From Azolla caroliniana (taxonomy: Eukaryota > Polypodiophyta), in NCBI GenBank assembly GCA_043228905.1, contig JBHGNT010000011.1:1612001-1676000 (forward strand): a stretch of DNA of 64,000 nucleotides, read 5' to 3'. The notes beneath the pieces are model-generated. The model ran no database searches. It worked only from the letters and a program-made list of their open reading frames with translations, and had not been told where the DNA came from. The position numbers and the translations under genes were made by a program. Positions 52,893 to 64,000 of this stretch are shown piece by piece. How positions within the stretch are numbered: position 1 is the first letter of the stretch; every line of letters begins with the position of its first letter.

Positions 52893-54547
52893 ATGGTATC
52901 GAGACCAACGGCGGTACGACGAAAGTTCGGACGATGATCGGCACCAGGAACTGCGCTGGGACCAACATCAACCACCGCGTACGCTCCGAAGAACGAACTA
53001 GGACCGGGAGGAGCAAGTCACACTTGGGGACCAGCACACACCACTAGTTGCTGAGAAAGGCGAATCTAGCGTCCATTGTTTTGTTTGCCAACAACCCGAA
53101 CATTATGCCACGCAATGCCCATTACGCAAGGGCAAGGGGCCCACCATCAATAAGATTACGGCGGAAGTGCAGCAAGTGACGACAAGACAGCAAACAAAAA
53201 ATGTTGATTGGGCCGCGCAAGATGAGATACGTTAGACGGCCCAAGAATGGGTTGAAAAAGCAAACACGGCAAATACGGAACGCATGCGGAAGGAGTCCAC
53301 AAACACGGTGGAGCCGTCGGAGGAAGATGTAATATCTCTGGATCCCATATAGCAAGCACTGACAGGTTGTGAGATAACGCTAACCATGGGGAAGCTACTT
53401 CAACTAGTCCCACGGTTCCACCAAGCCGTGGAGGATCATATAACGGGCAAACCTAGGGTAAGCGTCTCCACAAATTTTACGAACATCAACGCCAGACCAA
53501 CAATGGTGGATCACCACAATCCGACTATTAAGTTGATATTACACGGTCAGGAAATCCCAGGATGCATAATCGACGGCGGCTCTAGCGTCAATGTAATTAG
53601 CACGAAGACATGTGAACAATTGGGAATTTCAGAATGGGAAGCTTGCCCGTTTTGGCTTCCCATGGCGGATACCTGCTCAATACGGCCATTGGGTTTAATA
53701 AGCAAGATAGGCATTATCGTCAGAGGACATTGCTTCGACGTCTCGGCAGTAGTCCTCGCCCTCGATGCCCTAGGAGTGTATCCTATGCTGCTAGGTAGAC
53801 CCTGGCTTCGTTCAACAAATATCAAGCAGAGCTAGCAACATAAGTGCAGAAGCTTTCGACGCAGACGCACCAAGGTTCGTGTACCAATAGAGGAAATGGC
53901 GGCACAACCCAAGGGCATAACACCGTTATACGCGGAGGATATAAATATGTTGGCTGGGGTGGATGATATAGAATTAGAAGTATACCTAGAAGAGCAACCC
54001 CGGATCATTCCGCTATTCGAAATTGACGTCATCGAAACTGCGGCGGAGTATGCCACACCTGCTACGCTCCACGACGAGGCTTACGAACCAAACCCAGAGT
54101 CAATATTAGAACTAAGCAGAGCACGGGCAACGTTCAAGAGGGAAATGGAAATTTCACGATGAGTCACTACCTCAGTCCTCGAAGAAGTAAATGTGGGTAC
54201 GACATCAGAACCCCGATTCCTCTCCATCGCAAAAGAATTACTGGCGGCTTAGAGAGACGCGATGATAGCACTACTCCGGAAGTATAACGATGTGTTTTCT
54301 TGGTCCCACGAGGACATGAAGGGGTTAGATCCGAAGTTTTATCAACATAAGATCAATTTAGCGACCGATGCGAAACCGGTCCAACAACGTCGATACCGCA
54401 TGAACCCAAACTACGCGGCTCGCATAAAAGAAGAAATTGACAAACTCCTCAAGGCCGGATTCATACGACTAGTAAAACAAGCTACATGGTTAAGCCCGAT
54501 AGTAGTTGTACCAAAGAAAAATGGCAAAATACGTGTATGCGTTGTCG
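52893..54547 (+). pseudogene. Gypsy gag C-terminus, protease and RT N-terminus
   Basis: Gag zinc knuckle CFVCQQPEHYATQC near 53080-53120, then a linker (KLLQLVPRFHQAVEDHITG), then protease with IIDGGSSVNVIS near 53570 and LLGRPWLRSTNIK. After a frame break near 53835 it runs into the RT start: LEEVNVGTTSEPRF, LLRKYNDVFSWSHEDM, and LSPIVVVPKKNGKIRVC before ending at 54547. No YxDD is reached. This is the autonomous-type relative of element G and shows what G lacks. Its first 600 bp form an inverted repeat with 55012-55600. Confidence 0.85.
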
Positions 54548-54550
54548 CGT

Positions 54551-55003
54551 TGTTACGCGCGTGCATGTAAAAGGGGCGGGACCACGAGGGTCTTGGACTA
54601 GGGAGTAGAGGAGAATGAATAAGATATGAGAAATGGAAGCTTAACACCGGATGAGAAGATGAAGAGTAGCACATAAGCATAGACCAAAATAGATGGAAGC
54701 AAGATCCATAACAAGATATATTAAAACGAATGATTGATTACAACGATGGTGGCCGCATGGACCGCCCCAAAACTATGAGAAAACCCTAACCAGGGATGAA
54801 CAAGGGGACCCTAAACGAAACCCTAACCCTAAAACGGTAAGAACTCTACACTAAGTGGTATAACTTTCATACGCAAAATAGGCAACCCCCTCATAAGTGA
54901 CCCCTCCCTTCCTTTTATAGCCCAAGGAGGGAGGGACTTTACAATGTGGGATAAAATTTCCCCTCTTATTTCTATACACCATTTCCTAGTATACATGTGC
55001 ACA
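54551..55003 (-). repeat. Gypsy-type LTR (reverse)
   Basis: 453 bp; reversed it starts TGTGCACATG and ends GCACGCGCGTAACA. It has a CTATAAAAGGAAGGG box near 54910-54925 and the CCCTAGTCCAAGACCC motif near 54590-54605. The flanks are not duplicated. It sits exactly between the two facing gypsy fragments. Confidence 0.75.
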
Positions 55004-56826
55004 TGGTCTGTAAAATTTGCGGAGACGCTTACCCTAGGTCTGCCCGTTATACGATCCTCCACGGCTTGGCGGAACCGTGGGACTAGTTGAAGTAGCTTCC
55101 CCATGGTTAGCGTTATCTCATAGCCTGTCAGTGCTTGCTATATGGGATCCGGAGATATTACATCTTCTTCCGACGACTCCACCGTGTTTGTGGACTCCTT
55201 CCGCATGCGTTCCGTATTTCCCGCATTTGCTTTTTCAACCCATGCTTGGGCCGTCTAACGTATCTCATCTTGCGCGGCCCAATCAACATTTTTTGTTTGC
55301 TGTCTTGTCGTCACTTGTTGCACTTCCGCCGTAATCTTATTGACGGCAGGCCCCTTGCACTTGCGTAATGGGCATTGCGTGGCATAATGTCTAGGTTGTT
55401 GGCAAACAAAACAATGGACGCTAGATTCGCCTTTCTCGGCAACTGGTGGTGTGTGCCCGTCCCCAAGTGTGACTTGCTCCTCCCGGTCCTAGTTCATTCT
55501 TCAGAGCATACGCGGTGGTTGTTGTTGGTCCCGGCGTAGTTCCTGGTGCCGATCATCGTCCGAACATTCATCGTACCACCGTTGGTTTCAATACTGGCGA
55601 TGTTTTCCTCGAGGCCCATTGAAGCCGCCCCATTTGTTTGTCAGACGGTAATTCTCATAGCGTTGGCCCCCTTTAGTATTTCTGTGGTTGCCACGGTAGT
55701 CTTCATCCTCCAGCTCGTCTTCCTCGGAATCGTTGTTATTCCGGCGATTCCGGTAGTGTCGGTCATCGCGTGGGTTCCGATCCATATACCAGGGTTGTTC
55801 TTCTTGCCGCCTTCGCTCATTACGGAGAGGGGGGCGCTATGTTTCCACACTGTGTACTATGGGCGTGCCTCTGTTCAACATATTGTACTCACACTGGTCG
55901 ACCGTGTGTGCCTTCGAGTGACAGATTGGGCAGTGGATTTGCATGTTGCATTCGACTGCGGAATGCCCCGAATTCAAGCAAATCGTACACTGGATTGCCT
56001 GGCAGAAGTGTCGTTCCTCGTCCTAAGGTAACGCTTGCCGTAATGAGGACAACCTTTCTTCTTTGTCGTCCAACTCGAGCTATAGCGCTCGTTCTATTAC
56101 CATGTCGGCCGTTTCTCCTTTTCACGCTATTGTTGTTGAGCGTCATCTGTATCGGTCATCGTAGAGTTGCCAGGAATGTCTCCCGAGCCTCGTCCTCCGT
56201 CGGTCCCCGTTCTAATTTCTGTCGTAGATTTTGGAAGCGTAAACTGTAATCCGCTACAGTCTCAGTCGGCAACTGTTTAATTGTATAAAACTGCCCGAGA
56301 ATTTCGTGTTGTGGCATCTACCAATGAAAGAAATGCAAAAAGGCCGACTGCAGCTGGTCAAAGGTCTTGATTGCTGGCAGATCCATCTACGAAAGCCAAA
56401 ACGCCGCTCTCCCATCCAGAGTTAATCCGAACTCTGTCATTTTGGACAGGTGCGCAACTTCTTCGGGAAGGCTCTGCGCGATGTGATTTGCATTCCAGAC
56501 ATTTAGGAACATGCGACTGTGGGTTGCGGCGTCAGTTTCGCCGTTGAAGTGGGGATACGAGAAGGACCATGGTGCTTGTGTGGTGAGTGAACTTTCTACC
56601 TGTCGCCAGGGTATTTGGTGAGAGGAAAGTCGTCTTTGTGGTCCCCACAGGTATCACTGAGGTCCCTGAGGCGAGGTTTTTGCCGTGCACGTTCCTTTGC
56701 CTAGCGGGTGATGGACCCTGTGATTGGTCGATCTTGTCATGTTGGTTCTCTGGGACGTCTGCGGCTAAACATCCTTTCGTCGTTGTTCTTCTGTGAGAAG
56801 ACACAGATCACCAAGCGTGCCAAAAG
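55004..56826 (-). pseudogene. Gypsy gag (reverse), 5' part of a gypsy element
   Basis: The reverse strand reads SYPHFNGETDAATHSRMFLNVWNANHIAQ, TEFGLTLDGRAAFW and ILGQFYTIKQLPTETVADY, the same Gag type as element G. Two adjacent zinc knuckles, CTICLNSGHSAVEC and CPICHSKAHTVDQC, lie at about 55905-55997. A third knuckle and the KLLQLVPRFRQAVED linker follow. It stops at 55004, before protease. Two or more stops sit at Gln/Trp-type positions. The 5' LTR and primer site are at 56808-57305. Confidence 0.83.
56811..56826 (-). other. Putative primer site of the reverse gypsy element
   Basis: The complement reads TTTTGGCACGCTTGGT, immediately inside the 5' LTR. It matches the site in element G at all but two positions. 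Confidence 0.5.
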
Positions 56827-57305
56827 TGTTATCAATTAGGAACACGGTCTTCAGTTAGTCCTTCGACCTAGACCTCAAGGTTACTACGTTGCCACGAATG
56901 GTACCGTTGTACCGTAATACGTAATGGGATAACTCTCCGTATCCTAGTAGCATATAAGAGAGACGGCTACAACCGAACTCCCTAGACAGTGCACTAGTCA
57001 CAACACTTGCACTCACGCCTACGCCTCTTACGATTACAGTGTTTACAATACGCCACCAAGAATCACAGACACATAGTAGATTAACCACAGAGATGCATAG
57101 GATATTAGAGAAGGTAAAACTCTATTAAGATGTGCTCTATGCACCAAAATTTACACGCTACCTCTATCAGAGGATTTCTGCCCTTTATATACATAGGGTC
57201 TTTTAGCCGTTCACGCTTCCCGCGTGAACCGTTTACATGCATTACGTTTTTTACTATATTCTATATTTCTGTGCTCCTATCCTTCGGTTACTATTCCAAT
57301 GGACA
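56827..57305 (-). repeat. 5' LTR of the reverse gypsy element
   Basis: 479 bp; reversed it starts TGTCCATTGG and ends AATTGATAACA. A TATGTATATAAAGGG promoter lies near 57183-57200. It interrupts B8 RT, so it marks the insertion point of this gypsy element. Confidence 0.8.
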
Positions 57306-59400
57306 ACACCGGTCCCAGATGATATGCATCCCTAGTATTTGTCTTTCCGAACCCAAGTCTTTCATTGAGAAGGTCTGGTTAAGAGCCTTCTTCCGCATCC
57401 GTATCTTGACTTGGTCTCGTCCGACGATCAACATGTCATCTACGTACAGGAGGAGTATCAGGAAGTCTCCCCCTTTGAACCTCTTCACAAACACGCAGTG
57501 ATCGGCCTGCGTCTTGTGGTATCCTTGATCCGTCATGAAGGAGTTGAACTTCCGGTACCATTGCCGGGGAGCTTGCTTCAAACCATAGAGGCTCAACTTC
57601 AACCAACAAACCAGGTGCTCCTTCCCTTTCTTCACAAATCCCTCCGGTTGTTGCATGTAGATCTCCTCTTCGAGGTCATCGTGGAGGAACGCCGTCTCCA
57701 CGTCTAACTGCTCTACCTCAAGGTCCATGCTTGCCGCTATGCTCAGCAATGTCCGGATGGAAGTCATCTTTACTACCGGGGAAAATATCTCGTCGAAGTC
57801 CACGCCCTTCTTCTGCTGGAACCCCTTCACCACAATCCTGGCTTTGTATCTCGGGGGGTTATCGGCATCTCCCAGTTTCAGCTTGTACACCCACTTGTTT
57901 CGGAGTGCCTTCTTTCCTTTCGGCAACTCCACCAATTCATACGTGTGGTTCTCATGCAGGGAATGCATCTCATCCTGCATGGCACTCAACCACTTGCGGC
58001 TATGGGTGTCATCCTTTGCTTCTTCGAAGCTTTCCAGCCCCCTCATCGGTTAGCAACACACGCTCTACATCCGGAAATCTCCGGGGGGGCCTTCTCTCTT
58101 TGAGAGCATATCTACGTCCTTGGCTTTTGGCAACCAGCTCCTCTGTTTGTTCTTCATCCAAATCCGATTCGGGGTCTTGGCCGATTCCAGTTTCTTCTTC
58201 TTCTTTTGCCGGTTTGGTATCCTCACCGTAACCGGCCGATTCTTCGAGTGTTAACCGGCTCTTTGCCGGATGGGTTTGCATCTCATCAAACCGGTCCTTT
58301 CCGGTCGATTCAGAGTTCATTATCTTCTTCTCCGACTCCCAGTCGACAAGGGTCTTGTCCTCCATGAAGATAATATCTCAACTCCGGAATACTTTCTTGT
58401 TGACCCGGTCCCACACTCGGTAGCCGAACTCATCATCGCTGTATCCAAGGAATATGCATGGCCGTGTCTTTGGATCCAATATCCTCTCCAGTCCATAGCA
58501 ACATGCACGTACGCGAGACACCCGAACACCTTCAGATACCAGTAGGATACTTCCTTACCGGTCCACACTCTCTGTGGTATGTCTCCATCCAAGGGCACTA
58601 AGGGTGATCTGTTGATCACATATGTCGTTGTCAACAATGCCTCAGCCCCAAACATCTTGGGTAGCTTTGCATGTGCCAACATGCTCCAGACCCTCTCCAT
58701 TATGGTCCGGTTCATCCTCTTGGCCAGCCCGTTTAGTTCCAACGTCTTCGGCACAATAAATTCGAGCCGGATTCCCTTCGAGCGGTAGTACTCCTCGATT
58801 TGCCCCTGGTATTCACCTCCGTTATCTGCTTGAACCGCCTTCAGCTTCCAACCGGTTTCTCTTTCCACTCTAGCGTGGACCTCCTTGAAGACGGATAACA
58901 CCTGATCCTTCGTCTTCAACGGTGTGGCCCACAGCTTCCAGCTGTGGTCGTCTATGAACGTCACGAAGTATTGCGATCCAGCATGTGACTTCGTGTCCAC
59001 TTGACACACATCGGTATGCACCAGCTCCAGTGGTGCATTACATCTCATCGGCGGCCTTGAGCGGAAGGAGGTCCGGTTTTGCTTACATGCCAGGCAGTCG
59101 ATGCACTTCTCAAGATGCACGTCTTCACCGGAATGAGGTTGTCATCGACAAGCCTCTTCATCCCCTTCTCGCTCATGTGACACAGTCTCTTGTGCCACAG
59201 CTCACCGGTAGTGTTTGATGCCACGTTCACTTATTCCGGACATATTTGGGCATTCATCAAGTACAGTGTGTTGACATTCCGGGCTAAAGCCAGTTTTAGG
59301 CTCCCTTTGTAGAACTTCATGACACTGTTCCAAATGCTACCTGTGTAGCCTTCATCACCTAGCCGACCGGGTGATATCAGGTTCAGTTGAACCTCCAGAA
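57306..59400 (-). pseudogene. B8 integrase and RT (nearly open)
   Basis: Two long reverse frames carry most of Pol. Integrase: VHTDVCQVDTKSHAG with the first Asp, QADNGGEYQGQIEEY with the second, NGLAKRMNRT where Lys replaces the catalytic Glu, then GYWIQRHGHAYSLDTA out of frame. RT: WLSAMQDEMHSLHENHTYEL, EQLDVETAFLHDDLEEEI and LLLYVDDMLIVGRDQ with intact YVDD near 57430, ending at the gypsy junction (RQILGMHIIWDR). It is the least decayed RT after B6. Confidence 0.85.
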
Positions 59401-60411
59401 CGTGTCAAACTTCCTTCAGCAGCCACACGTCTCCTATGCCGACAATTCGGCATGTACCTTCATTCCCCATCCGGACACAACCATGCTCACCGGTTGTGTA
59501 GGATGAGAAGCATTTCCGGTCCGGGGTAAGGTGGAATGACACTCCGGAATCAACAACCCACGTTGTTTCATCGCCTACAAGGTTCAACTCACGCTCCTCG
59601 GTGATGAGCATCAACTCTTCTTCAATTGCCACGATTGTCGTCATTCCCTTCCAGTCCGGTTCTCTTTGGTCTTTGTCGTTCCTATCTGGTGACCACTTCG
59701 AATCGGTACTGTCGGTTTCCTTGTCTTTCCGGAAAGGCCAACAATTCTTCTAAAAGTGCCCCGGCTTCCCACAGTAGAAGCAAGTGGGCCTTCCCCTTGA
59801 CTTTGACCGTGTCCCCGACTTTTCCCTGTTCTGGAGACTCCGATTCCTTTGTCTTCCACAATCCGATTCAGTAAGGAGTGCTTTGGGGTTAGAGCTCTTA
59901 TCCTTTTCTTTCCGACGTGTCTCCTCATCTAGCAAGCTCGACTTGACTCTTGCTAGGGACAACTGTTTTCCTTCTGGCCCGGCGTTGCCCAACGTGACAA
60001 CTAACGTCTCCCAGCTATCTGGGAGGGAACCGAGTAGGAGTAGAGAAAGTACCTCATCAGCGAGAGGTACTTCCAACGAGGTTGCCGGGTGAATCAGACC
60101 CTGGAAGGCATTCATGTGCTCCGCCATACTGGAGCCATCTTAGTATCGGAGCCTCACTAGCTTCCGAAACCCGATTAACAGCATTTTTGTTCTAAAACAT
60201 AATGTCGATCTTCGATGAAGCACCGTATGTACGTCGTTGTCTTCATGTGCATCACCTCCCATATCGTGGCATCGATCTTGTCCAGTCTCTTGTCCCCGAA
60301 CTTAACCGGAAACCAAAGATCTTTAACCATGAGCATGTCCCTCATCTTTGACTTCCACACTGAGTAGTTGGAGCCGGTGAGCTTGAACATGCCTCCCAAC
60401 GAATCTTCCAT
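59401..60411 (-). pseudogene. B8 gag-protease
   Basis: ATG at the complement of 60409-60411 gives MEDSLGGMFKLTGSNYSVWK. A deletion near 60180-60215 removes the YNNFNEESKAHELWEK segment. The frame resumes with MNAFQGLIHPATSLEVPLADEV, KQLSLARVKSSLLDEETRRK and zinc knuckle CFYCGKPGHF followed by a stop before NCW. Protease WVVDSGVSFHLTPDRK is intact near 59560. Gag would package RNA; it is interrupted here. Confidence 0.82.
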
Positions 60412-60442
60412 TTTTCTGTGTCATTTTGCTTTGGTACCAAAT

Positions 60443-60983
60443 TGACAGGAACTATGCGGAATAATCTTCGTCCACTACCGAGACTTAGATCACTTCATGA
60501 TAATCAAACACAATACAAATGGAGAAATGGAAGTAGGTACACAGACAGAAGAGAATGCACAGGATGTTAACGTGGAAAACCCTAAAACGGGAAAAACCAC
60601 GGGAGTCCCCAAACTCCAACTATCACTATGTAGAGAGGAATACAACATATGAACATAGAGGCCACGACCTCTTGCTCTCAATCTTCGCCTAGCGGTGGTT
60701 ACAACAGAGACACACACACACTCTCTCTCTCTCTCTTTTCTTCTGCTACGCTTTGTACAGTAGTTACATCAATAACTCTATACAAAATAATGACTACACA
60801 ATGATCTTGTTTGCCCTAGGTCATATTTATACTAATATGACTTTTGGGCTATTTACAAATATGGCCCTTGTGGGCTCTTTGGAACATATTTACATATATG
60901 TCCCTTCATCTGGTGAGAGGTTCTCACCGGGTCTTCCGTTGTTGGGTACTCATATCCCATCTGGAGGGACCAAAATCCTAACA
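60443..60983 (-). repeat. B8 5' LTR
   Basis: 541 bp, reversed TGTTAGGATTTTGG to TTCCTGTCA. It has a clear palindrome block at 60818-60902 and a CA/CT run at 60710-60738. The primer site next to it is decayed (TTTGGTACCAAAG in reverse). Confidence 0.85.
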
Positions 60984-61050
60984 CATGAAAGGGATCAAGT
61001 GTACAAACACAACTTATACATTAATCTCCCAAAGCAAAATCCGCTACATA
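60984..61050. other. Short flank between B8 and C3
   Basis: 67 bp of AT-rich sequence with no recognised feature. It may be the only original non-element sequence in this part. Confidence 0.35.
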
Positions 61051-61458
61051 TGTAATTTTTGAGCGGCAAGCTCAACCGGATCCAAATCGGCTGAATAAGC
61101 CTGAGCCAGATCGGCATCCAGAAGGATGAGCTAGATCGGAGAGCCAGATTCGAGCGGGAACTGAAAGCCTAGTAGTAGCCTAGATTACTAGGTAGTTAAT
61201 GTCTCGTAGTTAGTGATAGATGCTTGTGTGAGCATTGAAGTACATTGTACTTCTGTCAGTCCTCTTAGGACTTGTGTAAATAGTGTTGTTGAGCACGTTG
61301 TATGTACAGAGAATTTTACAAAGTTGTTGATAATAGATTTAAGTTGTTCTGCTCTTTCTCTGTCTCTCCTGCATACCTTCTGTGTGTTAATCTCTCTCTC
61401 TCTCTATTGTTATCCGGCTAAGCCGGTTGTCTAACGCTTCCGCACCTTCGTTTCTACA
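61051..61458 (+). repeat. C3 5' LTR
   Basis: It ends TTTCTACA before the primer site. The 5' boundary is less certain (TGTAATTTTTGAGCGG). It retains the hairpin block (GAGCATTGAAGTACATTGTACTTC region at 61232-61255). Confidence 0.78.
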
Positions 61459-61550
61459 TGGTGTCAGAGCGTGAGGGTTGAGAACATTTGCAGCCGACAT
61501 CAGCATCTGAAGACAAACCCTAAAACCTGGTAAGAACAGAAAGAGAAGTG

Positions 61551-62520
61551 ATGGACAGAGGAATGGCTAGCTCGCTCCTAGTGGAGAAGCTTGACAAATC
61601 CAACTACGCATCTTGGTCATACAAGATGCACCAGTACCTGCTTGGGCATGGCTATTGGCGCTATGTCGACGGAGCTAATGACACATCACGTGATGCAGCA
61701 CACAAGGACTTCCTAGTGTGGGAACAAGTGGCAAGCAAAGTGATGTACTGCTTTGTGTCCAGTGTCAGAGACCAGCTACTGAGCCATGTCCGAGATGCCA
61801 AGACGCCAAAAGAAGCTTGAGGAAACCTGAAGAAGGTTTTCGCGGCAAGCACTATGGCCCGGAAGTTGCAACTCCGATAGGAGTTGAGCAATGTCCGACA
61901 AAAGGACATGTCGGTAGCCAATTACACGGCCCGAATCAAAGAGATCTGTGACTCACTTGCCTCTATCAACGTCATTGTAGAGGAAGATGAGATGGTGCAG
62001 ATATGTCTTGGGGGCCTAGTGTCTAAGTTCAGAGCGTTCCGAATGGCGGTATGTACAAGGGAGAATACGCCGTCATTTTTCGACTTACAGTCGATGCTCC
62101 TTGTCGAGGAGAACCACATTGATGCATCAACAAGTGCACCCATCAACAGCCGGATGATGTACACGGAGGAGGATCGGCCTCGTGGGCATGGTGGACGAGG
62201 CGGGTCGACCCGCACTGGTAGAGGCAAGCAAGAGCAGGACTAAAGGCATAGAGAACGTGCCAACAGTAGTTCCGGACCCTCCACAAGCAAGGGGAGTGAA
62301 GGCGGCGCCGGAGGCCGGCAAGCAAAGGCCGACACGAAATGTTGGTACTGTGGTAAAAAGGGCCACAGAGAAAATGAGTGTTGGAAGAAGCGCGCCAATT
62401 CGGACAGATCCGGATCAGGCAAGCCCGACAGAGAGAACCGGCAATACTCGCACTATGCAGGAGGATCAAGAGGATCCAAAACCGGAAAAGTCAGTAAAGG
62501 GCCAACCTTGGTGATGAAAC
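61551..62520 (+). pseudogene. C3 gag (broken)
   Basis: I take ATG 61551 by analogy to C1 (MDRGMASSLLVEKLDKSNYASW); an ATG one codon earlier is also in frame. Stops near 61818 (TGA for Trp) and 61878 (TAG for Gln) and one near 62240 break it. Between them MSVANYTARIKEICDSLASI and CTRENTPSFFDLQSMLLVEEN are intact. The zinc knuckle CWYCGKKGHRENEC near 62335-62380 is complete, in contrast to C1. Confidence 0.84.
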
Positions 62521-64000
62521 ATGAGGCTAACTCGATGAAGAAGACCACTTCCAAATTGGAGGAAGTGTGGTACGTTGATTCCGGTGCGTCGAATCACATG
62601 ATGAGTCACAAAGAGTGGTTCTCTTTCTTGTAGAAACCGGAACAACCGGAGACGACACTACTCACCCAATTGTGCATGTCAAAGAAGTCCCTTTGAGCCA
62701 CGTCGGACAGAGGGGGAAGTTGATGAACGTATTACACGTTCCGACTATCACGAAGAACCTAGTGTTAGTCGATTAGATCATTGACCAGGGGATGCAAGTG
62801 TGGTTTACGCACCTTGGGTGCTTCATTGAGGAAGAGGGCCAGATTATTGCGCAAGGGCGCAGAGATGGGAGGATGTTCATCCTCGACACCAATGACGTCG
62901 GCACCGATTTGTTCGCCAAAGGACAGAATATTGAATTGGATATTGATCTCTAGCACAAGCGGATCGGCCACGTCAATTACCGGAGGCTTCAAGACCTGCA
63001 AACGAAACAAGTTGTTTTCGGTTTGCCGAAGTTCAGTGGCCGGAAGGCTGAAATTTGTGAAGCATGCCAACTCGAGAAGCAACACCAGCTTCCATTCCCC
63101 ACTGATCAAAACCAAAGCCATAACAAGCTCGATGTATGGGGACCGACACAAAATGTTAGTCTTGGCAGGAGTCGGTATTTCGTCTCCTTCATCGACGACT
63201 ACAGTCGGCACACATTGATCTACCTCATTGAGCAGAAGAGCGAAGTCTTCGAGTGTTTTCGGAACCTGTAAAGCTTGGTTGAACGGGAAATGGAGAGGAA
63301 GATCAAGTGTCTACGGTCGGATGGCGGAAAAGAATACTTTTCCGGCCAATTCAACAGTTATCTATAGCAAAAAGGAATTCGGAGAGAGTTTAGCTGCAGA
63401 TACACACCGGAGCAAAATGGTGTGGCCAAGAGGAAGAACCGGTCGATTATCGACGCGGCAAGGGCAATGCTAGAGGAGAAGAGCATGCCCAAATTCTACT
63501 AGGCTGAGGCGGTCTGGATGGCCGTTTATATCCAAAACCGGATCGGTGACAAGGTGTCCGCGAATGAGCTGTATTTCGGGTGCAAGCCGAACTTGAGACA
63601 CCTTTGGATATTCGGTAGCATTGCATATGTGCATGTGCCGGATGAGAAGCGGAGGAAGTTAGATGCAAAGTCGAAGAAATGCATCCTGGTCGAAGTTACT
63701 CGCATGAGCAAAAGGGGTATAAGTGTTATAACCCCCCGGACGAAGCAGGTCCGAGTTAGCCGAAATGTTCAGTTTGATGAAACAACATCATGGTATGCCT
63801 TACCGGCTCCGACTTCCGACCCCGTCCCAATACCGGAGGATGAGGCTAGTGAGCCTGAACCAGTCCAGTTAGAAGACGAAGGTTTCAAGACTCTAGATAT
63901 GAGTCCAAAATCGTTTCGGTTGAGCGGGCCGAACGAGCGACTGGGTCAGATAGACTAGTCGGAAGATGAACTAGTGAGTACTGGAGACTCTGCCGTGTTC
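62521..64000 (+). pseudogene. C3 protease and integrase (broken, continues beyond window)
   Basis: Protease VDSGASNHMMSHKEW near 62570; pre-integrase KRIGHVNYRRLQDLQTKQ (a stop replaces Trp before HKR) with CEACQLEKQ; integrase with Asp in LDVWGPTQNVS, Asp in RSDGGKEYFSG and NGVAKRKNR, where Lys replaces the catalytic Glu. Stops near 62632, 62775, 62953, 63270, 63364 and 63500 lie at Trp, Gln or similar codons. The last frame reads through the acidic linker to the window edge. Confidence 0.83.

Larger units (their letters stand above)
57306..60983 (-). mobile_element. B8: family-B element, 3' truncated by gypsy
   Basis: 5' LTR 60443-60983, gag, protease, integrase and RT on the reverse strand, cut after RT at 57306 where the gypsy LTR begins. 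RNase H and the 3' LTR are absent. Confidence 0.85.
61051..64000 (+). mobile_element. C3: family-C element, runs off the window
   Basis: 5' LTR, primer site TGGTGTCAGAGC (61459-61470, one mismatch to the tRNA-Met type), gag, protease and integrase. The sequence ends in the integrase-RT linker at 64000. Confidence 0.87.

Overview
This window is plant nuclear DNA made almost entirely of transposable elements. I see no host protein-coding gene, no structural RNA gene and no CRISPR array. The evidence for a plant is the dense mix of Ty1/copia (Tnt1-like) and Ty3/gypsy elements with tRNA-Met-type primer sites (TGGTATCAGAGC), plus a LINE and a Penelope-like RT relic. The sequence alone does not fix the species. 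A Penelope-like RT would be more usual in a conifer or a seed-free plant than in a flowering plant, but that is inference.

I use working family names. B is a Tnt1-like copia family with LTRs of about 520-720 bp. C is a second copia family with LTRs of about 440 bp whose gag starts MDRGMASS. D and E are further copia relics. G elements are gypsy. Layout: 1-415 gypsy scraps; 416-1335 3' end of copia E (+); 1336-3946 B1 (-); 3951-4393 gypsy-type LTR (-); 4499-8932 C1 (+); 8933-16931 B2 (-), split by gypsy element G at 10440-14865 (+); 16932-41526 B3 (-), which contains a deep nest; 40348-44116 a segmental duplication; 44227-44391 C LTR scrap; 44879-45750 Penelope-like RT (-); 46130-46935 a 110-bp minisatellite; 47619-48315 C 3' end (-); 48316-50213 LTR fragments including a heat-shock-element array; 50370-51300 copia D (-); 52320-52892 LINE (+); 52893-54547 gypsy (+) facing 55004-57305 gypsy (-); 57306-60983 B8 (-); 61051-64000 C3 (+), running off the end.

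The nest reads by position and target duplication as B3, then B4 (17084-37424) inside B3, then B5 (17770-28549) inside B4, then B6 (20901-26443) inside B5. C2 (31390-35805) is also inside B4, and a solo LTR (33934-34352) is inside C2. B6 is the only intact element. Its LTRs match by eye apart from one GA repeat unit, it has a perfect 5-bp target duplication, and it carries one open 1357-codon Gag-Pol frame with all catalytic motifs. It is the only plausible source of its own mobility here; every other copy is broken.

The most unusual item is element G. It is a gypsy-type element with Gag and protease, but its RT, RNase H and integrase are replaced by a long proline-free coiled-coil frame. Other items worth attention are a run of about 14 heat-shock half-sites in 5-bp phase upstream of a TATA box, and palindromes conserved around the TATA box in both copia families.
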